A DNA stretch of 64,000 nt, taken from Myroides fluvii (lineage in GTDB: Bacteria > Bacteroidota > Bacteroidia > Flavobacteriales > Flavobacteriaceae). Positions 49,337 to 56,933 of the stretch are shown here, piece after piece. Positions within the stretch are counted from its first letter, which is position 1, and each line of letters opens with the position of its first letter. The DNA lies in assembly GCF_009792295.1 (NCBI RefSeq), contig NZ_CP039934.1, forward strand, positions 2,934,501 through 2,998,500, given 5' to 3'. Under the pieces are notes generated by a model. The model was not told the DNA's origin, did not search any database, and worked only from the letters and a program-made list of their open reading frames with translations. Position numbers and translations under genes: made by a program.

Positions 49337-49741
49337 TTATGCTTTTGTTTTTGAAATTTCTTTCACTAAGATATAGCGAACAGAAGGTGCATCAGCCGGT
49401 GGATTTGGAACGTCTTCTTTGCGTACTTCCAACTTGTAGTTGTACCCTTCTTCGTATTCAAAACCTTGAATGGAAGAATAAAATAAAGTCCATTCACCCT
49501 CTTCTGTTTCTTTTACTTGTAAACATTTCATAGGTCCAACTCCAGTACAATCTACTTGTTTCGGGCCTACATACATGGTTACGATGTCCTGTACTTCTTT
49601 TGTTTCAGGTGTTTCTGTTTGGTTCATCGTTTCTTCAACGCTTACTTCTTCAACAGTTCCCTCTTTTTGGTCTTTTTTCTCTTGACAGCTTACAAAAGCA
49701 AACATACCTACTAAACTAGCAATTAAAAGTGTTTTTTTCAT
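49337..49741 (-). CDS. Small lipoprotein of unknown function (DUF4377-like C-terminus)
   Basis: A 134-aa protein with a lipoprotein signal (MKKTLLIASLVGMFAFVSC, Cys19), then an acidic low-complexity linker (about residues 20-55). The globular part is about 75 aa: VTMYVGPKQVDCTGVGPMKCLQVKE, then WTLFYSSIQGFEYEEGYNYKLEV and VRYILVKEISK. This last part resembles DUF4377 domains, which are small exported beta domains often found in heat-shock-type HslJ/META proteins. It is probably anchored to the inner or outer membrane facing the periplasm. The function is unknown. Confidence 0.7.
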   Translation of the reverse strand: MKKTLLIASLVGMFAFVSCQEKKDQKEGTVEEVSVEETMNQTETPETKEVQDIVTMYVGPKQVDCTGVGPMKCLQVKETEEGEWTLFYSSIQGFEYEEGYNYKLEVRKEDVPNPPADAPSVRYILVKEISKTKA

Positions 49742-49910
49742 GAGATTAAATTTTGGTATTAAAGTTACGTAAAATAATTGATAAAACGTAGGTTTTTGGT
49801 TAATTGTAGGGTTTATCTCATTGGTTACTATTTATCTCGTTAGGTTTATCTTTTATATTGGTATTCGATGAATCTACGCTACGATTTGTGCTTTGTGAAA
49901 TTCGTTCTCT

Positions 49911-49972
49911 GTAGAGAATTTAAAACTTCACAAAGAGCAAAAAAGCAACTTCACTTTCTTGTGAGGTTTATC
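49911..49972 (+). repeat. Interspersed A-rich repeat tail, copy 4
   Basis: It matches 46381-46442 over about 60 bp. A shorter related piece (TTCACAACTTCACAAAGCGC) is at about 50226-50245, after the neighbouring minisatellite. Confidence 0.8.
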
Positions 49973-50047
49973 TCATTGGTTAATATTTATTTTGGTATTC
50001 GATGAATATATCTCACCTATTTTATATTTGTTTTAGTGTTCGATGAA

Positions 50048-50134
50048 TCTTCACTGCGTTTCGATTTTCATTGCGTTACGATTTTCACTGCGTTTCGATT
50101 TTCACTGCGCTGCGATTTTCGCTACGCTCCGATT
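50048..50134. repeat. Minisatellite, 17-bp unit CGATTTTCACTGCGTTT
   Basis: About five imperfect copies with variants such as CATTGCGTTA, CACTGCGCTG and CGCTACGCTC. The unit is not a multiple of three and is not coding. Confidence 0.85.
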
Positions 50135-50346
50135 TCCTCTCTCTTCTTTATCTCATTAGGTTTATATTTATTTTGGTATTCGATGAATCTTCACTACGTT
50201 TCGATTTCCTCTCTCTTCTCTCCAATTCACAACTTCACAAAGCGCAAAGGGCAAGAGCAAAAAGTATTTTACCTACTAAAATGTTAGTTTTATTACTTAT
50301 ATTTGCGTTTATTTTTAATAACTAAAACCGTATTAAAATCTAGATA

Positions 50347-51018
50347 ATGAGTTTAGACGAAAAATTTCATGACGATATGGGAGATAACCACATTGCTTCT
50401 AGCGATGCAACTCCATTAAGAAGTGATGCGTTTGATCGCACAGACGAAGAAAAGATAGAATCGATTAAGAAAGACGTTGAGAATATTTTAAACACGTTGG
50501 GGTTAGATCTAACAGATGACAGCTTAAAAGGAACGCCTAATCGCGTTGCTAAAATGTTTGTGAAGGAAATTTTTGGAGGATTAAATCCAGCAAAAAAACC
50601 AAGTTCTTCTACCTTTGACAATAAGTACAAGTACAACGAAATGTTAGTAGAAAAGAACATTGTGGTTTATTCTACTTGTGAGCACCATTTATTGCCTATC
50701 GTTGGACGTGCACATGTGGCTTATATTTCAAATGGAACGGTAGTGGGTTTATCTAAAATGAACCGTATTGTTGATTTTTATGCAAAGCGACCTCAAGTAC
50801 AAGAGCGTTTGACCATTCAGATTGTAAATGAGTTGAAACGCGTATTGAATACAGAAGATGTAGCTTGTGTAATGGACGCAAAACACTTATGTGTAAATTC
50901 ACGCGGAATTAAAGACATCGAAAGCAGTACCGTTACGGCTGAATTCGGTGGGCGTTTTAAAGAAGAGAGCGTAAGAAAAGAATTCTTAGATTATATTAAA
51001 TTAGATACACAATTCTAA
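50347..51018 (+). CDS. folE: GTP cyclohydrolase I
   Basis: A 223-aa enzyme with the zinc motif STCEHHLLPIVGRAHVAYI (Cys and His ligands) and GLSKMNRIVDFYAKRPQVQERLT. VACVMDAKHLCVNSRGI carries the second zinc cysteine. It converts GTP to dihydroneopterin triphosphate, the first step to folate and tetrahydrobiopterin. The N-terminal 45 residues are acidic and variable, as is common. It lies 24 bp upstream of cysS on the same strand, so they are probably cotranscribed. Confidence 0.96.
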   Translation: MSLDEKFHDDMGDNHIASSDATPLRSDAFDRTDEEKIESIKKDVENILNTLGLDLTDDSLKGTPNRVAKMFVKEIFGGLNPAKKPSSSTFDNKYKYNEMLVEKNIVVYSTCEHHLLPIVGRAHVAYISNGTVVGLSKMNRIVDFYAKRPQVQERLTIQIVNELKRVLNTEDVACVMDAKHLCVNSRGIKDIESSTVTAEFGGRFKEESVRKEFLDYIKLDTQF

Positions 51019-51042
51019 TTTTCAATTTATTAAAATAGAACT

Positions 51043-52521
51043 ATGGCATTATATCAAGAACAACAATTAAAAGTTTACAATTCTCTTTCGGGAGAAAAAG
51101 AAGTTTTCGTACCCATTCACACGGGTAAAGTAGGAATGTATGTTTGTGGACCAACGGTTTACAACTATGTGCATTTGGGAAACTGTAGAACTTTTATTTC
51201 TTTTGACTTGGTATTCCGCTATTTGAAACACTTAGGGTATCAAGTGCGCTATGTCCGCAATATTACGGACGTTGGGCATATTGTTGACGATGCGGATGAA
51301 GGCGAGGATAAGATTGCCAAACGCGCGCGTATGGAGCAAATTGAGCCAATGGAAATCGTACAAAAATACACGGTAAACTTCCATAATACTCTGAAGCAAT
51401 TCAACAATTTACCACCGAGTATTGAGCCTACAGCAACAGGACACATCATTGAGCAAATTGCTATCATCCAGGGGATTATAGACAATGGATTTGCCTATGA
51501 AATAAATGGATCTGTTTATTTTGACGTAGAAAAATACAACAAGGAACACCATTATGGAATCCTGAGCGGACGCAAGATTGAAGATTTACTGTCAAATACT
51601 AGAGATTTAGATGGGCAGTCAGACAAGCGCAATCCGTTGGATTTCGCACTTTGGAAAAATGCAGAGTCTCAGCACATTATGCGTTGGCCTTCTCCATGGG
51701 GAGATGGATTTCCAGGATGGCATTTGGAGTGTACAGCCATGAGTACAAAATACTTGGGGAATCACTTCGACATTCACGGAGGAGGAATGGATTTGAAATT
51801 CCCGCACCACGAATGTGAGATTGCTCAAAACGAAGCTTGTACGGGTAACACACCTGTAAACTTCTGGATGCACGCGAATATGTTGACGCTAAACGGCAAG
51901 AAGATGGCCAAATCAACAGGAAACAATATCTTGCCCAATGAGTTATTCTCTGGAGAGAATGCTGTTTTGAGTAAAGCATTTGCTCCTGCAGTGGTTCGCT
52001 TCTTTATGTTGCAAGCCCACTACAGAAGTGTGTTGGATTTCTCGGATGAAGCAATCTTGGCTTCTGAACGCGGATTCAATCGCTTGATGGAGGCGGTTAA
52101 ACACATGGGTGAATTGCCCGTTTCTGCTCAATCTACAGTGGATATCCAAGGGTGGAGACAACAGTGTTATGCTGCGATGAATGACGACTTTAATAGTCCG
52201 ATTTTAATTTCTCATCTATTTGAAGGTGTTCGCTTAGTGAATGTCATCAAAGAAGGAAAAGAAACCATCACAGCAGAAGATTTAACCCTGTTTATTTCGT
52301 TAATGCACGCCTTTGTATTTGATGTATTGGGATTAGAATCAACGAATGTCATGGCGGCAAACAACGACAAATTAGAAGGCGTTGTCAACATGTTAATTCA
52401 GATGCGAAATGAGGCGAGAGCAAATAAAGATTTTGCGATGTCCGATCACATTCGCGATGAACTAGCCAAGCTGGAGATTCAATTAAAAGACGGCAAAGAA
52501 GGTACATCCTTTTCTTTATAA
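51043..52521 (+). CDS. cysS: Cysteinyl-tRNA synthetase
   Basis: A 492-aa class I synthetase. [17 protein letters not shown] has the first zinc ligand and a HIGH-type motif (HLGN). [18 protein letters not shown] and [13 protein letters not shown] carry the other zinc ligands, and KMAKSTGN is the KMSKS loop. The C-terminal helical domain binds the anticodon. It charges tRNA-Cys. A terminator follows, so folE and cysS form a two-gene unit. Confidence 0.96.
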   Translation: MALYQEQQLKVYNSLSGEKEVFVPIHTGKVGMYVCGPTVYNYVHLGNCRTFISFDLVFRYLKHLGYQVRYVRNITDVGHIVDDADEGEDKIAKRARMEQIEPMEIVQKYTVNFHNTLKQFNNLPPSIEPTATGHIIEQIAIIQGIIDNGFAYEINGSVYFDVEKYNKEHHYGILSGRKIEDLLSNTRDLDGQSDKRNPLDFALWKNAESQHIMRWPSPWGDGFPGWHLECTAMSTKYLGNHFDIHGGGMDLKFPHHECEIAQNEACTGNTPVNFWMHANMLTLNGKKMAKSTGNNILPNELFSGENAVLSKAFAPAVVRFFMLQAHYRSVLDFSDEAILASERGFNRLMEAVKHMGELPVSAQSTVDIQGWRQQCYAAMNDDFNSPILISHLFEGVRLVNVIKEGKETITAEDLTLFISLMHAFVFDVLGLESTNVMAANNDKLEGVVNMLIQMRNEARANKDFAMSDHIRDELAKLEIQLKDGKEGTSFSL

Positions 52522-52531
52522 AATACACAAG

Positions 52532-52563
52532 AGCTATAGGAGTTATTCTATAGCTTTTTTTTC
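52532..52563 (+). terminator. Rho-independent terminator after cysS
   Basis: The stem AGCTATAG / CTATAGCT (52532-52539 / 52548-52555) is followed by eight T or more. Confidence 0.85.
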
Positions 52564-52577
52564 TTAAATTCACGCCT

Positions 52578-52802
52578 ATGTTGCGAAAGATACTCATTGC
52601 CCCATTTATTTTATTGGTGCGCTTTTACCAAGGGGGAATCTCTCCTTTTTTTCCACCAACGTGTCGCTATACACCAACTTGTTCGCATTATACAATTGAT
52701 GCCTTGAAGAAACACGGCCTTTTGAAAGGTGGCTGGCTGGCAATTAAGCGAATTAGCAGTTGTGGTCCCTGGGGAGGGAAAGGCTATGATCCGGTACCTT
52801 AA
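52578..52802 (+). CDS. yidD: Membrane protein insertion efficiency factor YidD
   Basis: A 74-aa protein with the family signature nearly throughout: [47 protein letters not shown] and [13 protein letters not shown]. The three cysteines are conserved. An amphipathic N-terminal helix associates with the membrane, and the protein assists YidC-dependent insertion. It lies 94 bp upstream of the second lgt gene, a common pairing in flavobacteria as far as I recall. Confidence 0.95.
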   Translation: MLRKILIAPFILLVRFYQGGISPFFPPTCRYTPTCSHYTIDALKKHGLLKGGWLAIKRISSCGPWGGKGYDPVP

Positions 52803-52896
52803 TGTAATTTTACCCTTGATTGTTAAATAATTTTTCTATTTTTACGTATTGACAAAAGCGGGAAACCGCAGTAATAACATAACAAATTCGAATACT

Positions 52897-53805
52897 ATGA
52901 TTTGGAATCCTTCGGAAGGTTTTGATTTAGGTTTTATGCAATTGCGTTACTACAGCTTAATGTTTGTAGTGGCCTTTGGTTTAGGTTGGTTCGTAATGAA
53001 AAAAATATACGACCGCGAGGGATTAAGCGTTGATAAATTGGATAAGCTATTCATCTATACGGTCCTGGCAACTTTGATAGGTGCGCGTTTAGGACATGTA
53101 TTCTTCTATGATTGGGATTATTTTAAACACAATTTAATGGAAATTATCCTACCGGTTCGCTTTTCACCAAAATTCGAAATTGTGGGATTCAGCGGTTTAG
53201 CAAGTCATGGAGCAGCGATAGGAATTATCATAACGATGTATTACTACAGTAAAAATGTGATTCAGAAGCCTATTTTATGGATTTTAGACCGTGTGGTGAT
53301 TCCTGTAACGCTAGGAGGGATTTTTGTTCGCTTAGGGAATTTCTTCAACTCTGAAATCGTTGGACACGAAACTACAAGCGCCTTGGGAATTCGCTTTATT
53401 CGCGATCGTTTTACGCCACGTGAAGCGATGGAGCTTACGGGGATCAACAATCACAATGCGGCCTATGAAGCGATTCAACACAATCCTCAATTTGCACACG
53501 TATTAGCAGAGGTACTACCTAAGCATCCCACGCAGTTATACGAAGCTTTTGGCTATGTTATTGTGTTCTTGATTTTGTATTTCATGTATTGGAAAACGGA
53601 TGCTAGAAAGTATGGTGGCTACATCTTTGGTGTATTCTTGGTATTGCTGTGGATGGTGCGTTTCATCGTAGAGTTTGTAAAGGGAAGTCAAGGTGGATTT
53701 GAAGAAACCTTAGGGCTTTTGTCAACAGGGCAGTGGTTGAGTATTCCATTCATCCTCGCAGGGGTATATTTATGGGCAACGGCTAAAAAGAGAATTTACG
53801 CGTAA
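52897..53805 (+). CDS. lgt: Prolipoprotein diacylglyceryl transferase, paralogue 2
   Basis: A protein of 302 aa from the ATG at 52897 (MIWNPSEGFDLGFMQLRYY); an upstream TTG (52849) adds residues without similarity. Signatures: GARLGHVFFYDWDYF, GFSGLASHGAAIGIII with the essential His, and FVRLGNFFNSEIVG. HPTQLYEAFGYV and WMVRFIVEF come later. A loop of about 30 aa (TPREAMELTGINNHNAAYEA) is inserted between the FNSE and HPTQ motifs and is absent from paralogue 1. This copy, next to yidD, is probably the original housekeeping enzyme. It ends in a strong terminator. Confidence 0.93.
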   Translation: MIWNPSEGFDLGFMQLRYYSLMFVVAFGLGWFVMKKIYDREGLSVDKLDKLFIYTVLATLIGARLGHVFFYDWDYFKHNLMEIILPVRFSPKFEIVGFSGLASHGAAIGIIITMYYYSKNVIQKPILWILDRVVIPVTLGGIFVRLGNFFNSEIVGHETTSALGIRFIRDRFTPREAMELTGINNHNAAYEAIQHNPQFAHVLAEVLPKHPTQLYEAFGYVIVFLILYFMYWKTDARKYGGYIFGVFLVLLWMVRFIVEFVKGSQGGFEETLGLLSTGQWLSIPFILAGVYLWATAKKRIYA

Positions 53806-53827
53806 TCATTCAACGCAAATCGATAGT

Positions 53828-53864
53828 AATAGCACTTCTTTCATTTAGAAGTGCTATTTTTTTT
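53828..53864 (+). terminator. Rho-independent terminator after lgt paralogue 2
   Basis: The stem AATAGCACTTCT / AGAAGTGCTATT (53828-53839 / 53847-53858) is followed by a T-run. Confidence 0.92.
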
Positions 53865-53937
53865 GAGGTGTAATTAATTTGTTCTAAAAGACTTACAATT
53901 TTAAACGGGAAAAAGAGCAAAATTTATTGGCTTATTG

Positions 53938-53968
53938 TTTGTCAAAGTCAGTAAATGCGCTATATTTG
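53938..53968 (+). promoter_or_regulatory. Promoter of the tRNA-Ser gene
   Basis: TTTG (53938-53941), a 19-bp spacer and TATATTTG (53961-53968) are an exact match to the Bacteroidota promoter, 31 bp before the mature tRNA 5' end. Confidence 0.75.
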
Positions 53969-53999
53969 CACTCGCAATACAGAAGTAACGCAGATTACT

Positions 54000-54084
54000 G
54001 GAGAAATGGCAGAGTGGTCGATTGCGGCAGTCTTGAAAACTGTTGACTGTAACAGGTCCGGGGGTTCGAATCCCTCTTTCTCCG
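54000..54084 (+). tRNA. tRNA-Ser (anticodon UGA)
   Basis: The acceptor stem GGAGAAA / TTTCTCC (54000-54006 / 54077-54083) pairs perfectly. The anticodon loop CTTGAAA gives TGA. There is a long variable arm as in serine tRNAs, and a T-arm with TTCGAAT. The CCA end is not encoded. The gene lies 86 bp from a minus-strand tyrosine recombinase and marks the left end of an accessory region, a usual integration site. Confidence 0.95.
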
Positions 54085-54117
54085 CAATAAACACTGATAC
54101 TTAATCAGTTAAGACAT

Positions 54118-54161
54118 AAACACCCAATTTTACACCCAAAAATGTAAAGTTGGGTGTTTTT
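54118..54161. terminator. Bidirectional terminator-like hairpin between tRNA-Ser and the recombinase gene
   Basis: The outer stem AAACACCCAA / TTGGGTGTTT (54118-54127 / 54150-54159) and the inner TTTACA / TGTAAA are flanked by A and T runs. It could end both the tRNA and recombinase transcripts. Confidence 0.75.
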
Positions 54162-54170
54162 TATTTTAGG

Positions 54171-55010
54171 TTACAAAAAATCTAATGGACTTGGTGTCGA
54201 TTTCTTATCTATATCTGTAATATGAGTGTAAATCATGGTTGTTCTAATATCACTATGTCCTAATAATTCTTGTACAACCCGAATGTCAATTCCGCTTTTT
54301 ATTAAATGTGTGGCGTACGAATGACGCAAAGTATGTACACTGCCTTTTGTTGCAATATTGGCTTTTTTCATTGACTTTTTCAAAACTAACTGAACACTTC
54401 TTTCGCTGTATTGCTCATCATTAGTTCCTTCGAATAAAAATATTTTGGGTTTATATTCAATATAATATTCTCGCAACAAACTTAATAACTTATCAGGTAA
54501 AGCTACCAGCCTATCTTTATTCCCTTTGCTTTGTCGTATTAACAGTAAATTACTGTCGGATTTTACATCGGTTAGTTTAAGATTTATTAACTCACTTAAG
54601 CGTAATCCACAACTGTAAATAGTGGTAAGAATTGCTTTATGCTTTAAATTTTCTGTAGCATTTAATATTTTTCTTACTTCTTCTTGAGAAAAGAAAGTAG
54701 GCAGTTGGGTTGATTTTCGTTTAGGATATAAATAATTCAATTCTATCGTTTGATTATTGACCAACTCATAAATCTTTTTAATTGCCCCAACTAAAGAGCG
54801 TTGATAAGATGCACTAATATTGTCTTGAAATACTTTTTCATTAATAAAACCCTCTATTTCAGCAATAGGTATTTCGTTGAGCGTACGATATTTATTCATA
54901 TACTCTAAGAATATTTGTGCATAACCACAATACGATTTTATGGTATTATTGGCATAGCGTTGCACTTGCAATCGGTCATGTAAAGTTTTTAATATTGTTT
55001 CGCTATCCAT
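54171..55010 (-). CDS. Tyrosine recombinase with an integron-integrase-like C-terminus
   Basis: A 279-aa recombinase. An N-terminal SAM-like core-binding domain (residues about 5-85: RYANNTIKSYCGYAQIFLEYM) is followed by the catalytic domain with Arg137 (SCGLRLSEL), Lys162 (QSKGNKDR), His226-x-x-Arg229 (HTLRHSYATHL), His252 (ELLGHSD) and nucleophile Tyr261 (TTMIYTH). The last residues SPLDFL match the SPLDxL tail of integron integrases. The insertion those enzymes carry before the HxxR box is absent, so it is either a short IntI relative or a XerD-like island integrase. It reads toward tRNA-Ser. Divergently, a hairpin-rich segment and a gene block follow. Confidence 0.9.
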   Translation of the reverse strand: MDSETILKTLHDRLQVQRYANNTIKSYCGYAQIFLEYMNKYRTLNEIPIAEIEGFINEKVFQDNISASYQRSLVGAIKKIYELVNNQTIELNYLYPKRKSTQLPTFFSQEEVRKILNATENLKHKAILTTIYSCGLRLSELINLKLTDVKSDSNLLLIRQSKGNKDRLVALPDKLLSLLREYYIEYKPKIFLFEGTNDEQYSERSVQLVLKKSMKKANIATKGSVHTLRHSYATHLIKSGIDIRVVQELLGHSDIRTTMIYTHITDIDKKSTPSPLDFL

Positions 55011-55052
55011 ACTTAAATAAATCTAATTGAACCTATTTTGTTTCGCTATCCA
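54995..55052. repeat. 15-bp direct repeat around the recombinase start codon
   Basis: TTGTTTCGCTATCCA occurs at 54995-55009 and again at 55038-55052. The first copy encodes the recombinase N-terminus (ATGGATAGCGAAACAA on the minus strand), and the second is a non-coding copy in its leader. Confidence 0.85.
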
Positions 55053-55108
55053 CAAAAAACAACTTACTAAGTATCTAATTTACAAAAAAATAATTATATT
55101 AGTAACAG

Positions 55109-55172
55109 ATTTTACGAAATGCGCATATAGGTGTTGTTTTACGAAACTACACCTTATTTTATTTCGTAAAAT
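55109..55172. other. Nested fold-back, candidate recombination (attI-like) site
   Basis: The outer perfect 12-bp inverted repeat ATTTTACGAAAT / ATTTCGTAAAAT (55109-55120 / 55161-55172) encloses a hairpin at 55129-55154 (AGGTGT-T-GTTT-TACG-AAAC-T-ACACCT, one T:T mismatch). The 10-mer TTTTACGAAA occurs three times, twice direct (55110, 55137) and once inverted (55162). It lies between the recombinase gene and the first cassette-like gene. Confidence 0.55.
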
Positions 55173-55177
55173 AACAA

Positions 55178-55192
55178 TGTTAGTGGCAATGC
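55178..55192. other. Left boundary motif of the cassette-like block
   Basis: TGTTAGTGGCA (55178-55188) is the exact inverse complement of TGCCACTAACA at 58069-58079. Extended to 15 bp, 14 match. With the preceding ATAAC it forms an inverted core site ATAAC-AAT-GTTAG. Confidence 0.55.
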
Positions 55193-55211
55193 CAAGCCAA
55201 AACAAGGAACA

Positions 55212-55418
55212 ATGAAACCTGAATTGAAAAGGATAAGAAAAGTAGAATATGATATAGATCCAAATAGATACGAATTACGTAGTGGAAGCGAAACAAATGC
55301 TCCATTGTGTCCATATGGAAACATTTACAAATGGGTAGTATTTGACTTAAAAGCAAATGAATATGTTAGATTTGCGAAATCTGTGTTTAAATTACTTATA
55401 AATAAAAATGGTAAATGA
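55212..55418 (+). CDS. Small protein of unknown function
   Basis: A 68-aa protein, first gene of the cassette-like block. The ATG at 55212 is preceded by AAGGA, a fair ribosome site. It has a basic N-terminus (MKPELKRIRKVEYDIDPNRY) and one aromatic beta-rich stretch (YGNIYKWVVFDLKANEYVRF). No family is recognised. Its stop codon overlaps the presumed ATG of the thioredoxin-like gene (ATGA at 55415-55418), so the pair look translationally coupled, which supports its being real. Confidence 0.5.
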   Translation: MKPELKRIRKVEYDIDPNRYELRSGSETNAPLCPYGNIYKWVVFDLKANEYVRFAKSVFKLLINKNGK

Positions 55419-55908
55419 ATAATAAAAATATGGTATAGAGGGATTTGATGCCCCAGAACTGGAAAAATTTAAATGGATTGATGCAAATGGAAAAGATACT
55501 GAACCTATACAATTATCTAATTTTAAACAAAAGTTTATTGTTTTGTATTGTTTTCAAAGTTGGTGTCCTGGCTGTCATAAAATAGGCTTGCCTTCGTTAC
55601 AACAAATGGTCACTGCATTAAAAAACAACCAAGCTATTAAATTCTTTGCTATTCAATCAGTGTTTGAAGGTAAAAATCAAAATACTTTTGAAAAGCTAAA
55701 AGAAACACAAAAGCAGTATAAGTTGGAAATTCCTTTTGGACAAGATGAAGGAGATGAAAGCACGCAAAATATTTCAACAGTAATGTATCATTATAGAACA
55801 GGAGGAACTCCTTGGTTTATTTTTATAAACCAAGAAGGAAAAGTAGTATTCAATGATTTTCATTTGAATACCGAAAAAGCAATTGAATTTTTACAAACAA
55901 TTAAATAA
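55415..55908 (+). pseudogene. Thioredoxin-like (TlpA/redoxin) gene with a frameshift near the start
   Basis: From about 55426 the frame reads IEGFDAPELEKFKWIDANG, then a thioredoxin-like core with the CxxC motif in LYCFQSWCPGCHKIGLPSL. The C-terminal part contains RTGGTPWFIFINQEGKVVF (cis-Pro region). The only candidate ATG (55415, overlapping the upstream stop as ATGA) reads MNNKNM-V-stop in another frame. Restoring one G in the ATGG at 55430-55433 would join MNNKNMGIEGFDAP. So a one-base deletion, or a sequencing error, breaks the gene. Otherwise only a TTG at 55543 remains, giving 121 aa without the first beta strand. Family members reduce disulfides or peroxides. Confidence 0.6.
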
Positions 55909-55915
55909 ATTTTAT

Positions 55916-56887
55916 ATGCAAAAATGGATAGATGTAATAAGATTAGCCAATAATGGCAATCTTAACCCAGACCAAAGAATAGAAAAATCGGAAGAGGAAT
56001 GGAAATCACTTCTTACCGAAGAACAATTTTACGTAACTCGTAAAAAAGGAACAGAAAGAGCTCATAGCTCCGAAATGTGCAATTTGTTTGAACCCGGCAA
56101 ATATGCCTGTGTTTGTTGTAACACTGTACTTTTTGACAGCGAAGAAAAATTTCAAAGTGGAACTGGGTGGCCTAGTTTTACACAGCCGATAAAAGAGAAT
56201 ACAATCAATTATATCAAAGATGTTACGTTTGGTATGTATCGAATAGAGACAACTTGTAGCACTTGTGATGCTCATTTAGGTCACGTGTTTCAAGATGGTC
56301 CTATGCCAAGTGGATTGAGATTTTGCATAAATGCTGTTGCTCTGAAAAAAGTAAAATCTGATGAGAAAAAAGTTACATTTGGTGGTGGTTGTTTTTGGTG
56401 CACAGAAGCTATGTTTCAGCAATTAAAAGGAGTTGTAAATGTAGAGAGTGGTTATAGTGGTGGTGAAATTATAAATCCTACATATAGAGAAGTCTGTTCT
56501 GGAACTACTGGTCACGCTGAAGTAATTGAAATTACTTATTTACCTTCTGAAATTAGCTTTGAAGATTTAGTGAAAATCCATTTAACTACTCACAATCCTA
56601 CGACTATAAATAAACAAGGTGCTGATAGAGGAACACAATATCGTAGCATTATTTTTTACAGAACAGACGATGAAAAAATGCAAGCATTAAAGGTCATTGA
56701 AGATGTTCAATCTGCCTACGATGATATGATAGTAACAGAAGTGAAAATGTTTGAACATTTCCATAAGGCAGAAGCCAATCACCAAGACTATTACAATCGC
56801 AATAGCGAAACTGGTTATTGTATGGCAGTAATAAATCCAAAATTAGCAAAATTAAAATCGCTTTATCAGGATAAACTAAAGAAATAA
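55916..56887 (+). CDS. msrBA: Cytoplasmic MsrB-MsrA fusion, methionine sulfoxide reductase
   Basis: A protein of 323 aa from the ATG at 55916 (MQKWIDVIRLANNGN); an upstream TTG adds 11 residues. The MsrB domain comes first (residues about 30-145), with zinc cysteines 65, 68, 114 and 117 and catalytic Cys137 in LRFCINAVAL. The MsrA domain (about 153-320) has catalytic Cys159 in FGGGCFWCTEA and a C-terminal resolving region (ETGYCMAV). Together they repair both stereoisomers of methionine sulfoxide. There is no signal peptide, so it is cytoplasmic. The B-A domain order also occurs in the lipoprotein copy at 60331. It starts 8 bp after the thioredoxin-like gene, a likely electron donor. Confidence 0.93.
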   Translation: MQKWIDVIRLANNGNLNPDQRIEKSEEEWKSLLTEEQFYVTRKKGTERAHSSEMCNLFEPGKYACVCCNTVLFDSEEKFQSGTGWPSFTQPIKENTINYIKDVTFGMYRIETTCSTCDAHLGHVFQDGPMPSGLRFCINAVALKKVKSDEKKVTFGGGCFWCTEAMFQQLKGVVNVESGYSGGEIINPTYREVCSGTTGHAEVIEITYLPSEISFEDLVKIHLTTHNPTTINKQGADRGTQYRSIIFYRTDDEKMQALKVIEDVQSAYDDMIVTEVKMFEHFHKAEANHQDYYNRNSETGYCMAVINPKLAKLKSLYQDKLKK

Positions 56888-56933
56888 TGGACGAAGACAT
56901 AAATTTTTAATGAAGCAATTTAAAAAATAAAGA

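Larger units (their letters stand above)
49742..50346. other. Repeat-filled intergenic region upstream of folE
   Basis: No gene. The phrase GGTATTCGATGAAT recurs at least three times (near 49860, 49992 and 50177), with GGTTTATCTCATTGG/AGG around it. A -7 element TATATTTG for folE lies at 50298-50305. Short open frames here come from the minisatellite. Confidence 0.7.

Noticed and set aside
50036..50325. Plus-strand open frames of 83-84 codons upstream of folE
   Set aside because: They read through the 17-bp minisatellite and overlap each other in different frames. There is no similarity or ribosome site.
54118..54161. Cassette-type palindrome next to tRNA-Ser
   Set aside because: The stem is flanked by A and T runs on both sides and lies between convergent transcripts, so it is better explained as a bidirectional terminator.
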